From positions 62,001-126,000 of the forward strand of contig NZ_BNBE01000005.1 in the NCBI RefSeq assembly GCF_014654895.1: a DNA stretch of 64,000 bases. Reading direction: 5' to 3'. This stretch comes from Streptomyces filamentosus (GTDB taxonomy: Bacteria > Actinomycetota > Actinomycetes > Streptomycetales > Streptomycetaceae). Made by a program: the position numbers and the translations under genes. The notes beneath the pieces are model-generated. The model was not told the origin of the DNA. It did not search any database and saw nothing but the letters and a program-made list of their open reading frames with translations. Below, in pieces: positions 7,527 to 15,271 of the stretch; position 1 is the first letter of the stretch, and every line of letters begins with the position of its first letter.

Positions 7527-8567
7527 ATGACCGAACGGACGGCCCGCCCCGCCCCGGCCGCCGAGGCCCCGCGCCCGCCCGCGCCCGCCCCGCTCCCCAC
7601 CTCCGTCCTCCAGCCCCTCGGCCGGCTGCGCCACGACTGGCCCCGCAGCTTCGCCGACCGGCTCACCGCGCCGCTGCCCGGCGTCCGCGCGCTCGCCCGG
7701 CTCGCCCGCGAAGGAGCCGTACGCCCCCGGCCCGAGGGCCTGCGGGACATCCCGCTGCTGCCCTTCGAGCCCGGCCCGCCGCCGCCCGCCGGGCCCGGCA
7801 CCGTCGCCGTCACCTGGGCCGGGCACGCCAGCTGGGTCCTGCGCGTCGGCGGCCTCACCGTCCTCACCGACCCCGTCTGGTCCCGCCGCATCCTCGGCAC
7901 CCCCGCCCGGCTCACCCCGGTCGGCGTCCGCTGGGAGGACCTGCCGCCGGTCGACGCGGTCGTCATCAGCCACAACCACTTCGACCACCTCGACGCCCCC
8001 ACCCTCCGGCGCCTCCCGCGCGCCACCCCGGTCCTCGTCCCGGCCGGGCTCGGCCGCTGGTTCGTCCGCCGCGGCTTCACCCGCGTCACCGAGCTCGACT
8101 GGTGGGAGGCGGTCGAACTCGGCGGCGTCCGCTTCGACTTCGTCCCCGCCCACCACTGGTCCAAGCGGACCCTCCTGGACACCTGCCGCTCCCTGTGGGG
8201 CGGCTGGGTGCTCACCGACCCCGCCGGTCGGCGGGTCTACTTCGCCGGGGACACCGGATACGGCCACTGGTTCGCCGAGATCGGCCGCCGCCACCCCGGC
8301 ATCGACCTCGCGCTCCTCCCCATCGGCGCCTACGACCCGCGCTGGTGGCTCAGCGACGTCCACACCGACCCGGAGGAGGCCGTCCGCGCCCACCAGGACC
8401 TGGGCGCCCGCCGGATGGCCCCCATGCACTGGGCCACCTTCGTCCTCTCCTCCGAGCCCGTCCTCGAACCCCTCACCCGGGTCAGGGCCGCCTGGGAACG
8501 GGCCGGGCTGCCCCGCGAGGACCTGTGGGACCTCCCGGTCGGCGGCTCACGCGTCCTCGTGCCGTAG
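7527..8567 (+). CDS. MBL-fold metallo-hydrolase (NAPE-PLD/UlaG-like)
   Basis: The protein has 346 residues. The zinc-binding signature is SHNHFDHLD, preceded by VTWAGHASWVLRVGGLTVLTDPVW, the usual first strand pair of NAPE-PLD-like hydrolases. Later ligand positions are GDTGYG and the MAPMHWATF histidine. The N-terminal 70 residues are a proline-rich extension. It probably hydrolyses a phosphoester or amide; the substrate is unknown. It follows the lysine-free aminotransferase-like gene in the same direction. Its last 21 bases overlap the end of the convergent DedA gene. Confidence 0.85.
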   Translation: MTERTARPAPAAEAPRPPAPAPLPTSVLQPLGRLRHDWPRSFADRLTAPLPGVRALARLAREGAVRPRPEGLRDIPLLPFEPGPPPPAGPGTVAVTWAGHASWVLRVGGLTVLTDPVWSRRILGTPARLTPVGVRWEDLPPVDAVVISHNHFDHLDAPTLRRLPRATPVLVPAGLGRWFVRRGFTRVTELDWWEAVELGGVRFDFVPAHHWSKRTLLDTCRSLWGGWVLTDPAGRRVYFAGDTGYGHWFAEIGRRHPGIDLALLPIGAYDPRWWLSDVHTDPEEAVRAHQDLGARRMAPMHWATFVLSSEPVLEPLTRVRAAWERAGLPREDLWDLPVGGSRVLVP

Positions 8568-9209
8568 CGCGCCCCGCCGACCGCCCCGCCGACCGCCCCG
8601 CAGCCGCCGCCACCCCGCCGGAACGGCCCCGACCAGCAGCGTCAGGCCCACCGCCGCCACCACGCCCTGCCACGGCTCCGGGAAGAGCGAACCGCCCAGG
8701 ATGCCGATCAGCTGGTACGTCGCCGCCCACGCCAGACACGCCGCCGCGTCGCCCCGGGCGAACCGGCGCAGCGGCATCCGGGCCAGCAGGCACGCCAGCA
8801 TCACCGGGATCCGGCCGGCCGGCACCAGCCGCGACAGCACGAGCACCGACACCTGGTGGCTGTCGAGCCGCTCCTGCGCGTGCGCCAGCCGCTCCGGCGT
8901 CACCCGGCCGCGCAGCGCCGCCAGCCAGCGGGACCCGCCCCGCGAGCGGACGCCCCGCTGCCCCAGCCAGTACAGCGCCAGGTCGCCGAGGAAGGCGGCG
9001 GACGCGGCCAGCAGGAAGACGAAGAGCAGGGAGAACGGCGAGCTCTGGTGGAAGGCCACCACCGCCGCCGAGCTGACGACCGCCCCCGTCGGCACCACCG
9101 GCACCAGCGCGCCCAGCGCCACCAGCAGGAACAGCGACGGATAGCCGACCGCCTGCTGCGTCGACTCCGGCGGCAGGTCGCGCACGGCCGCCAGCAGTCC
9201 TCCGGTCAC
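8547..9209 (-). CDS. DedA-family membrane protein
   Basis: The protein has 220 residues from GTG 9209, which overlaps the stop of the upstream gene as GTGA and implies translational coupling. It shows the SNARE_assoc/DedA arrangement: hydrophobic segments near residues 20-50, a reentrant FLGDLALYWLGQRG, the conserved basic motif LSRLVPAGRIPVMLACLLARM, and two C-terminal helices. The family moves or flips lipids (undecaprenyl phosphate or phosphatidylethanolamine in characterised cases), and which lipid here is unknown. It forms a two-gene unit with an MBL-fold hydrolase. Confidence 0.85.
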   Translation of the reverse strand: MTGGLLAAVRDLPPESTQQAVGYPSLFLLVALGALVPVVPTGAVVSSAAVVAFHQSSPFSLLFVFLLAASAAFLGDLALYWLGQRGVRSRGGSRWLAALRGRVTPERLAHAQERLDSHQVSVLVLSRLVPAGRIPVMLACLLARMPLRRFARGDAAACLAWAATYQLIGILGGSLFPEPWQGVVAAVGLTLLVGAVPAGWRRLRGGRRGGRRGALRHEDA

Positions 9210-9985
9210 CGGGCGACCTCCGGGCGCACCCGCTCGCCGTGCCCGAGCCGGTGGACCGTCACCTTCGGCGCCAGCCGGGCCGCCTGGCGCACGAACTCGT
9301 CGCCCGGCGCGTGGAACTCGTGCGGCCGGACCCCGTCCAGACCGACCGGCCAGTACGTGCCGTAGTGCACCGGCACCGCCGCGGCGGGGGACAGCGCGGC
9401 CAGCGCCTCGGCGGCGCGGGCCGCGTCCAGGTGCCCCTGGCCCAGGAACGGGCCCCAGCCGCCCACCGGCAGCAGCGCCACGTCCACCGGGCCGACCTCC
9501 TCCGCCATGGCGTCGAACAGGCCGGTGTCCCCGGCGAAGTACGTCCGCGCCCCGCCCTCGATCACGTACCCGAGCGCGGGGGAGCGGTGCGGGCCCACCG
9601 GCAGCCGCCGGCCGTCGTGGCGCGCGGGGACGGCCCGTACCGCCACGCCCTCCACCGCCACCTCGTCCCCGGCGGACACCTCCGTCAGCCGCAGCCCTCC
9701 CGCGGCCAGCCGGCGCAGCCCCGGCACGGCGTCCGGCGCGCCGCGCGGCACCAGCAGCCGGGTGCCCGGCGCGAGCCGGGCCAGCGACGGCAGGTGCAGG
9801 TGGTCGGCGTGCAGGTGCGAGACGAGGACCGCCTCCGCGACGGCGGCCTCCGGCGGCGGCGGGGCGCCGCGGCGGCGGCGCAGGTGCGCGAGGCGCCGCG
9901 CGAACAGCGGGTCGGTGAGGAACCGGACCCCGGAGTCCTCGACCGTGCAGGTCGCGTGCCCCCACCAGGTGACCTCCACCGGCAT
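9206..9985 (-). CDS. MBL-fold metallo-hydrolase (UlaG-like)
   Basis: The protein has 259 residues. VTWWGHATCTVEDSGVRFLTDPLF starts the fold, and the zinc motif is SHLHADHLH. A metal aspartate lies in YFAGDTGLFDAM and a late histidine in VPVHYGTYWPVG. It is distinct from the 346-residue MBL protein nearby and shorter at the N-terminus. The ATG start has GGAAGGG upstream. Its stop overlaps the DedA start, so the two products are made together; a membrane-lipid-related substrate would fit but is inference. Confidence 0.85.
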   Translation of the reverse strand: MPVEVTWWGHATCTVEDSGVRFLTDPLFARRLAHLRRRRGAPPPPEAAVAEAVLVSHLHADHLHLPSLARLAPGTRLLVPRGAPDAVPGLRRLAAGGLRLTEVSAGDEVAVEGVAVRAVPARHDGRRLPVGPHRSPALGYVIEGGARTYFAGDTGLFDAMAEEVGPVDVALLPVGGWGPFLGQGHLDAARAAEALAALSPAAAVPVHYGTYWPVGLDGVRPHEFHAPGDEFVRQAARLAPKVTVHRLGHGERVRPEVAR

Positions 9986-10089
9986 GCCGCCCTTCCGTCG
10001 CCCGCTCGCGCCTCTCCTGACGAGGGTAGATGTCCGCGGGCCGCTTCCCCCACACCCCCGCGGGCCTCCCGCGGGCCTTCCCGGGGCAG

Positions 10090-10095
10090 TAGGGT
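10090..10095 (+). promoter_or_regulatory. -10 box TAGGGT, leaderless start
   Basis: TAGGGT is 6 nt from the ATG at 10102, with no ribosome site between. This is consistent with initiation at the start codon. Confidence 0.55.
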
Positions 10096-10101
10096 CGCCC
10101 C

Positions 10102-10506
10102 ATGAACGACGTCCGGGTCGCGGCGATCGCCAGCCTCACCCCGCTCGAAGAGCTCGACTCCGTCCCCTTCCTCGTCGACACGCGCGGCCAGCGGGCCGCG
10201 TGCGCCCGCTGGGCGGACGAGCGGGGCTACGTCCTCGCCCGCGAACTCCTCTTCTACGGCGTCCGCCCCGACCACGACGAGCTGTGGGCCGACGTGGAGT
10301 CCGGGGAGGTGGACCTCTTCGTCGCCGCGAACGAGCGGGTCCTCGACCGCGCGCTGACCTCCGTCCCGGGCTTCCGCGCAGAGTGCGCGCGGCGGGGCGT
10401 GCGCCTGGAGACCGCCGACGCGCAGCCCCCCGTCTACGACTCCGCCGCCCGGGCGGCCGTCCACCGCCGCCTCTCCATGCCCACGGCCGGGTACGACGGG
10501 ACCTGA
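10102..10506 (+). CDS. Unrecognised 134-residue soluble protein
   Basis: I do not recognise the family. The sequence has alternating strands and helices (VRVAAIASL, VPFLVDTRGQRAACARWADERGY, DLFVAANERVLDRAL) and ends with a charged region. The first third faintly recalls the start of serine-recombinase catalytic domains, where a Ser/Arg pair and a Y-x-R-V helix follow a first strand, but the catalytic serine is not evident, so I do not propose that function. Leaderless promoter spacing and good codon bias support it as a real gene. A G+C-rich hairpin lies just downstream. Confidence 0.6.
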   Translation: MNDVRVAAIASLTPLEELDSVPFLVDTRGQRAACARWADERGYVLARELLFYGVRPDHDELWADVESGEVDLFVAANERVLDRALTSVPGFRAECARRGVRLETADAQPPVYDSAARAAVHRRLSMPTAGYDGT

Positions 10507-10534
10507 GGCCGCCCGGGGCGGCGACGGCGGAGAC

Positions 10535-10554
10535 CCGGCGCCGCACGGCGCCGG
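10535..10554 (+). terminator. Hairpin after the 134-residue gene
   Basis: CCGGCGCCG and CGGCGCCGG form a 9-bp inverted repeat separated by CA, 28 bp past the stop codon. There is no T-tract. Confidence 0.4.
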
Positions 10555-10702
10555 AGACGGCGGGAACCCGGCGTCCTGTCGCCGTCCCGCCCGTCGCCGC
10601 CCCCGTCCCCGCTCCCCTCCCGCGCCCCTTTCCCGTCCCGGCCGTGCCCGGACGCCCGGCGGTGGGTAGATGTGTCAGGGTAGGGGGACGTTTGGGTGAA
10701 AG

Positions 10703-12874
10703 GTGACGGGCGGCGTGGGTGACGGGCGAAGGGGAGGCGGCGCCGGCCGCTGGCGCACCGCGGGCCGGACGGCCGTGCGGGTGCTCACCGTGTGGGCCGT
10801 GTCGACGCTCACCCTGCTGCTGCTCGCCGGTCTGCTCCCGGACTTCCAGCTCCAGTCCGCCGACGGCGACAGCCTCACCCGCACGGCCCTGACGGCCGCC
10901 TGGGCCGCCGGTGCCTTCGGCCTGCTGACCGCGCTCGTCTGGCCGCTGGCGGTACGGGCGCTGCTGCTCGTCCCCGCCCTCGTCCTCGGCCTGCTCGCCT
11001 TCTTCCTCAACGGCTCGCTCCTCCTCGTCGCGCTCTGGCTGATCCCGGACGGGCGCGGGGCCGCCGACCCGGAGACGGCGGTCGTGGTCGCCGCCGTGAT
11101 GTCGGCGGTCGCCTCCGCCACCTCCACCGCGCTCGCGGTGCGGGACGACGACGCCTACCGCCGCCGGCTCTACCGGCTGACCGGCCGCACCCGCCCCCGA
11201 GACCCGCGCTCCGCGCCCGCCCCCGGCACCGTCTTCCTCCAGCTCGACGGCGTCGGCCACCGGGCGCTGCGGGACGCCGTCGCCGACGGCCTGATGCCGA
11301 CGGTGGCGGGCTGGCTCGACGCGGGCCACCGGCTCACCCCCTGGCGCACGGACTGGTCGAGCCAGACGGGTGCCAGCCAGCTCGGCATCCTGCACGGCAG
11401 CAACGAGGACGTGCCGGCCTTCCGCTGGTACGAGAAGGACACCGGCCGCGTCATGGTGTCGAACCGGCCGGCGAGCGCGGTCGAGCTCCAGCGCCGGGCG
11501 GTGCGCCGCACCGGCGACGACGGGCTCCTCAGCCTCGACGGCGCCTCCCGGGGCAACCTCTTCAGCGGCGGCGCCGACGAGGTGGCGCTGGTGCTGACGG
11601 TGGCCGCCCGGCGGGGCCGGAGGAACCGCTCGCGGGCCGGGTACTTCGCGTACTTCTCCGACCCGGCCAACGCCGTCCGGACCGCGGGCTCCCTCGTCGG
11701 CGAGGTCGTCCGCGAGGTGGTCCAGTCGACCCGGTCCCGGCTGCGCCGCGAGACCCCCAGGATCCCGCGCGGAGGCACCTACCCCTTCGTCCGCGCCTTC
11801 GCGACGGTGGTCGAGCGGGACGTCGTGGTCGCCGCTGTGATGGGCGACATGCTCGCGGGCCGCACCGCCGTCTACGCCGACCTGGTGGCGTACGACGAGG
11901 TGGCGCACCACTCGGGGCCGCGCGGCCGGGACACCGACCAGGTGCTGCGCCGCCTCGACCGCGCCGTCGGGCTGATCGCCCGGGTCGCCGAGCACGCCCC
12001 GCGGCCGTACCGGATCGTGCTCCTCTCCGACCACGGGCAGAGCCCGGGGGAGACCTTCGAGGGGGCGTACGGGCTGACGCTGAAGGACCTGGTGCGGGCG
12101 GGCTGCGGGCTGCCGGTGTCGCGCCGGGCCGGCCGGACCCGCAGCGGCGCCGAGGCCCGGGCCGCCGCCCGCGACGCGCTGCGCAGCGCCCTGCACCGGC
12201 CGGTGGAGACGGGCGGCGAGGAGGAGCGGGAGCTGCCCGCCCGGCCCTCCGAGCCGGTCGTCCTCGCCTCGGGGAACCTCGGCCTGGTCTCCTTCCCCGA
12301 CGTGCCGCACCGGCTGACGAAGGAGGAGATCGACCGGCGCCATCCGGCGCTGCTGCGGACGCTGGCCCAGCACCCGGGGATCGGCTTCCTCCTGGTGGCG
12401 AGCGCGGAGCACGGCTCGGTGGTGCTGGCGGGGGACGGGGTGGAGGTGCCGGTGGCGCAGCTGGCCGACGACGGGCCGCTCGCGGTCTTCGGCCGGGGCG
12501 CGGCCGACGCCGTCCGGCGCACCGACGGCTTCCCGCACGTCGCCGACATCATGGTCAACTCGATGTACGACCCGGCGACCGGGACCGTGCACGCCTTCGA
12601 GGAGCAGATCGGCTCGCACGGAGGGCTGGGCGGCGAGCAGGCGCGCCCCTTCCTGCTCTCCCCGCCGGAGCTGTCCCCGCCCGTCGCGGAGGGGGAGGAG
12701 CTGGTGGGCGCCGAGCGGGTCCACCGGGTGCTGCGGCGCTGGCTGCGCGAGGGCGACGGGCCGCAGGTGCCGCTGGAGCGCCCGGCGGGGAGCCAGGAGA
12801 TTTCCCCGCCCCAGACCGAAGCGGAATCACTTCTTCCGGTCGAGGGGCCGGTCGTGCCAGACAAAAACCACTGA
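10703..12874 (+). CDS. Phage_holin_4_2-like membrane domain fused to an alkaline-phosphatase-superfamily phosphodiesterase
   Basis: The protein has 723 residues. Residues about 20-150 carry four hydrophobic helices of the small 4TM (Phage_holin_4_2) type. Residues about 175-680 form an alkaline-phosphatase/phosphodiesterase domain with metal motifs in order: FLQLDGVGHRAL, the nucleophile region DWSSQTGASQ, AYDEVAHHSG, LLSDHGQS, and GSHGGLGG near the end. The catalytic half should face the cytoplasm or exterior depending on helix count, and a nucleotide, lipid or polyprenyl phosphodiester substrate is plausible. The GTG at 10703 is preceded by GAAAG. The last 40 residues are Pro/Glu-rich. The APC permease gene follows after 83 bp. 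Confidence 0.8.
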   Translation: MTGGVGDGRRGGGAGRWRTAGRTAVRVLTVWAVSTLTLLLLAGLLPDFQLQSADGDSLTRTALTAAWAAGAFGLLTALVWPLAVRALLLVPALVLGLLAFFLNGSLLLVALWLIPDGRGAADPETAVVVAAVMSAVASATSTALAVRDDDAYRRRLYRLTGRTRPRDPRSAPAPGTVFLQLDGVGHRALRDAVADGLMPTVAGWLDAGHRLTPWRTDWSSQTGASQLGILHGSNEDVPAFRWYEKDTGRVMVSNRPASAVELQRRAVRRTGDDGLLSLDGASRGNLFSGGADEVALVLTVAARRGRRNRSRAGYFAYFSDPANAVRTAGSLVGEVVREVVQSTRSRLRRETPRIPRGGTYPFVRAFATVVERDVVVAAVMGDMLAGRTAVYADLVAYDEVAHHSGPRGRDTDQVLRRLDRAVGLIARVAEHAPRPYRIVLLSDHGQSPGETFEGAYGLTLKDLVRAGCGLPVSRRAGRTRSGAEARAAARDALRSALHRPVETGGEEERELPARPSEPVVLASGNLGLVSFPDVPHRLTKEEIDRRHPALLRTLAQHPGIGFLLVASAEHGSVVLAGDGVEVPVAQLADDGPLAVFGRGAADAVRRTDGFPHVADIMVNSMYDPATGTVHAFEEQIGSHGGLGGEQARPFLLSPPELSPPVAEGEELVGAERVHRVLRRWLREGDGPQVPLERPAGSQEISPPQTEAESLLPVEGPVVPDKNH

Positions 12875-12957
12875 TTTGGACGGGTGTTCGCCGTACCCGA
12901 CCATGGTCCGGTTCCGGAGGATTGTCCGGTCCTGCACGACGGAAGGCGCACCACCCC

Positions 12958-14394
12958 ATGAGCACGGCCCCCACGGCCCCCACCCTCCCCGGGAGCGACA
13001 CCGGCGGACAGCACGCCCGCCGCTTCGGGCTGCCGGTCGCGACCGCCCTGGTCATGGGCAACATCATCGGCGGGGGCATCTTCCTCCTGCCCGCCTCCGT
13101 CGCCCCCTTCGGCACCATCAGCCTGGTCGCCTTCGGCGTCCTCACCCTCGGCGCCCTCGCCCTCGCCCTGGTCTTCGGCCGGCTCGCCCACCGCCACCCG
13201 GTGACCGGCGGCCCGTACGTCTACGCCCGCGAGGCCTTCGGCGACTTCGCCGGTTTCCTCGCGGCCTGGTCCTACTGGATCACCACCTGGGTCTCCAACG
13301 CGGCCCTCGCCGTCGCCGCCGTCGGCTACCTCGACGTCCTCGTGCCCGTCCACCACTCGACGGCCGCCGCCCTCGGCGCCGCCCTGCTGATCCAGTGGCT
13401 GCCGGCCTGCGCCAACCTCGCGGGCACCCGGTACGTCGGCGCCGTCCAGGTCGTCGCCACCGTGCTCAAGTTCGTGCCCCTGCTCATCGTCGCCGTCGGC
13501 GGCCTCCTCTTCTTCGACAGCGCCAACCTCGGCCCCTTCCGGGCCGGCGACGAGAGCGCGCTCGGCGCGGTCTCCGCCTCCGCCGCGATCCTGCTCTTCA
13601 GCTACCTCGGCGTCGAGTCCGCCGCCGTCAGCGCCGGGGAGGTCCGCGACCCGCGCCGCAACGTCGGCCGCGCCACCGTCCTCGGCACCCTCGCCGCCGC
13701 CGGGCTCTACCTGCTCACGATGGTCTCCGTCCTCGGCACCGTCCCGCACGACCGGCTCGTCGTCTCCACCGCGCCCTTCGCCGACTCCGTGAACCTGATG
13801 TCCGGCTCCACCTGGGGCGGCGCCGCCGTCGCCTGCATGGCCCTCGTCTCCATGCTCGGCGCCCTCAACGGCTGGACCCTCCTCAGCGCCCAGACCCCCT
13901 ACGCCGCCGCCCGCGACGGCCTCTTCCCGCAGGTCTTCACCGTGAAGCGGCGCGGCGTCCCCACCGTCGGCGTCGTGGTCACCGTCGTCCTCGCCTCGCT
14001 GCTGACCGTCTACAACTACACGGCCGGACCGGGCGGCGTCTTCGAGGCCCTCGTCCTCGTCACCACCTTCACCGCCACCGTCCCCTACCTGCTCTCCGCC
14101 GCCGCCCAGGTGTACTTCCTGCTCTCCGGCCGCGCCGACCGGGTCCGGGGGGCCCGCCTCGCCCGGGACGCCGCCCTCGCCCTCGCCGCCTTCGGCTTCT
14201 CCCTCTGGCTCGTCGCCGGGTCCGGATACGCCGCCGTCTACCAGGGCGTCCTCTTCCTCTTCGCCGGCGTCCTCGTCTACGCCTGGATGGCCGCCCGCAA
14301 GCGCGCCGCCGCCCCGGCCGGAGCCGCGGTGGCCGGTGGGACCGCCGAGGCCCCCGGGACCCCCGTGACGGTGAATCAGGCCCCGGGGGCGTAG
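12958..14394 (+). CDS. APC-family amino acid permease
   Basis: The protein has 478 residues with about twelve membrane helices. The first helix carries the substrate-backbone motif GNIIGGGIFLLPA of amino acid/polyamine transporters, followed by GPYVYAREAFGDFAGFLAAW and FSYLGVESAAVSAGEVRDPRRNVGRA. It resembles the AdiC/PotE-like branch of the APC superfamily. It should exchange or import an amino acid or amine at the membrane. The ATG at 12958 has GGAAGG about 10 nt upstream. The C-terminal 25 residues are a disordered Ala/Pro tail. Confidence 0.85.
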   Translation: MSTAPTAPTLPGSDTGGQHARRFGLPVATALVMGNIIGGGIFLLPASVAPFGTISLVAFGVLTLGALALALVFGRLAHRHPVTGGPYVYAREAFGDFAGFLAAWSYWITTWVSNAALAVAAVGYLDVLVPVHHSTAAALGAALLIQWLPACANLAGTRYVGAVQVVATVLKFVPLLIVAVGGLLFFDSANLGPFRAGDESALGAVSASAAILLFSYLGVESAAVSAGEVRDPRRNVGRATVLGTLAAAGLYLLTMVSVLGTVPHDRLVVSTAPFADSVNLMSGSTWGGAAVACMALVSMLGALNGWTLLSAQTPYAAARDGLFPQVFTVKRRGVPTVGVVVTVVLASLLTVYNYTAGPGGVFEALVLVTTFTATVPYLLSAAAQVYFLLSGRADRVRGARLARDAALALAAFGFSLWLVAGSGYAAVYQGVLFLFAGVLVYAWMAARKRAAAPAGAAVAGGTAEAPGTPVTVNQAPGA

Positions 14395-14460
14395 TCCAGG
14401 AGGGCGGATCTCCCGCCCGGGCGGAGCGCCGGACGGTCCGGCGGGGCAGTACGGATCACC

Positions 14461-14841
14461 GTGAGCCCCGCACCCCTCCCGTCCCGCGAGCCCGCCGCCC
14501 CGGCGGGCCTCCCGGCGCGCCTGGGGCGGCTGCTCACCCTGCTCTGCGGAGCGCTCCTCGTGCTCGCCGTCCTCGGCACGGCCGGGGCGGCGGCCGGGCC
14601 GCCCGGCGCCGGCGAGGCCCGCCCGGCCTCCGCGCCCGCCGACCCCGTGGGCGAGACCCACGAACCCGGCCCCGCCGAGGCGGCCCTCCCCGGCCGCGCC
14701 CGGCACCGGCGGACCCGGATCCGCCCCGTCCGGGCGCCCCGGCGCGCCCGCCCGGACCGCCGCGCCGCCGCGTGCGGCGCCCCCGCCCCCGTACCCGCTC
14801 CGCGCCCCGCCGCGTCCCGGCGGGTGGTGATGCGCTGCTGA
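14461..14841 (+). CDS. Small membrane-anchored or exported protein
   Basis: The protein has 126 residues and I do not recognise it. A basic start is followed by a hydrophobic segment LLTLLCGALLVLAVLGTAG (about residues 27-48). An Arg/Pro-rich tail ends in MRC, with a second cysteine near residue 103. The tail looks disordered. It could be a signal-anchored protein whose positively charged tail sits outside the cell. The start is GTG with a weak upstream signal. It lies between the permease gene and another small gene in the same direction. Confidence 0.55.
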   Translation: MSPAPLPSREPAAPAGLPARLGRLLTLLCGALLVLAVLGTAGAAAGPPGAGEARPASAPADPVGETHEPGPAEAALPGRARHRRTRIRPVRAPRRARPDRRAAACGAPAPVPAPRPAASRRVVMRC

Positions 14842-14903
14842 GGAGGCCCCGCCTCCCAGCAGCCCCTTTCCACCACCCCCCCCGCATCGCGAGGAGCACC
14901 GTC

Positions 14904-15137
14904 ATGCCCACCGACCCGTACGCCGTCCTCCAGGCACTGCTGCGCGCCGAGGCCGCCCGCAGCCGCCGCGCCGCCGACGTCCCGTCCGAACCGGCCCCCG
15001 CCCCTGCGGCCGCCCCTTCCCCGGCGGTCGTCCCTCCGGCGGCCCCGGAGCGGACCCGCCGGGCCGCGCCCGGCTCCGTCCCGCCCGGCTCCGCCCCCGC
15101 CGGACCGCGCCCGCGCCGCGAGCCGCCGGTCCGCTGA
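14904..15137 (+). CDS. 77-residue disordered protein
   Basis: The ATG has GAGGAG eight bases upstream, the best evidence that it is translated. The first 25 residues (DPYAVLQALLRAEAARSRRAADV) are predicted helical. The rest is an Ala/Pro/Arg low-complexity stretch. I do not recognise a family. A strong hairpin lies 24 bp past the stop codon, suggesting the end of the transcription unit. Confidence 0.55.
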   Translation: MPTDPYAVLQALLRAEAARSRRAADVPSEPAPAPAAAPSPAVVPPAAPERTRRAAPGSVPPGSAPAGPRPRREPPVR

Positions 15138-15160
15138 TCCGCCGCACCCCTCCCGGGGAC

Positions 15161-15191
15161 CGGCCGCCCCGCCCCTCGTGCCGGGCGGCCG
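15161..15191 (+). terminator. G+C-rich terminator-like hairpin
   Basis: CGGCCGCCC and GGGCGGCCG form a 9-bp stem with a 13-nt loop, 24 bp past the stop codon. There is no T-tract, as is common in high-G+C genomes. Confidence 0.5.
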
Positions 15192-15220
15192 CCCCCCGGA
15201 CCGCTGCTCACCGGACGGTC

Positions 15221-15235
15221 ATCGGAGAATCCGAT
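15221..15235. promoter_or_regulatory. Inverted repeat ATCGGA-N3-TCCGAT
   Basis: A perfect 6+6 inverted repeat lies 36 bp before the ATG of the Abhydrolase_9 gene, in a relatively A/T-rich context. It is a candidate operator; the cognate regulator is unknown. Confidence 0.4.
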
Positions 15236-15271
15236 TTGCGTCCGCGCGGCGGCCCGTACCAGGCTGATCCG

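Noticed and set aside
10102..10506. Serine recombinase fragment
   Set aside because: Faint similarity in the first strand only; the catalytic serine and arginine pattern is not evident.
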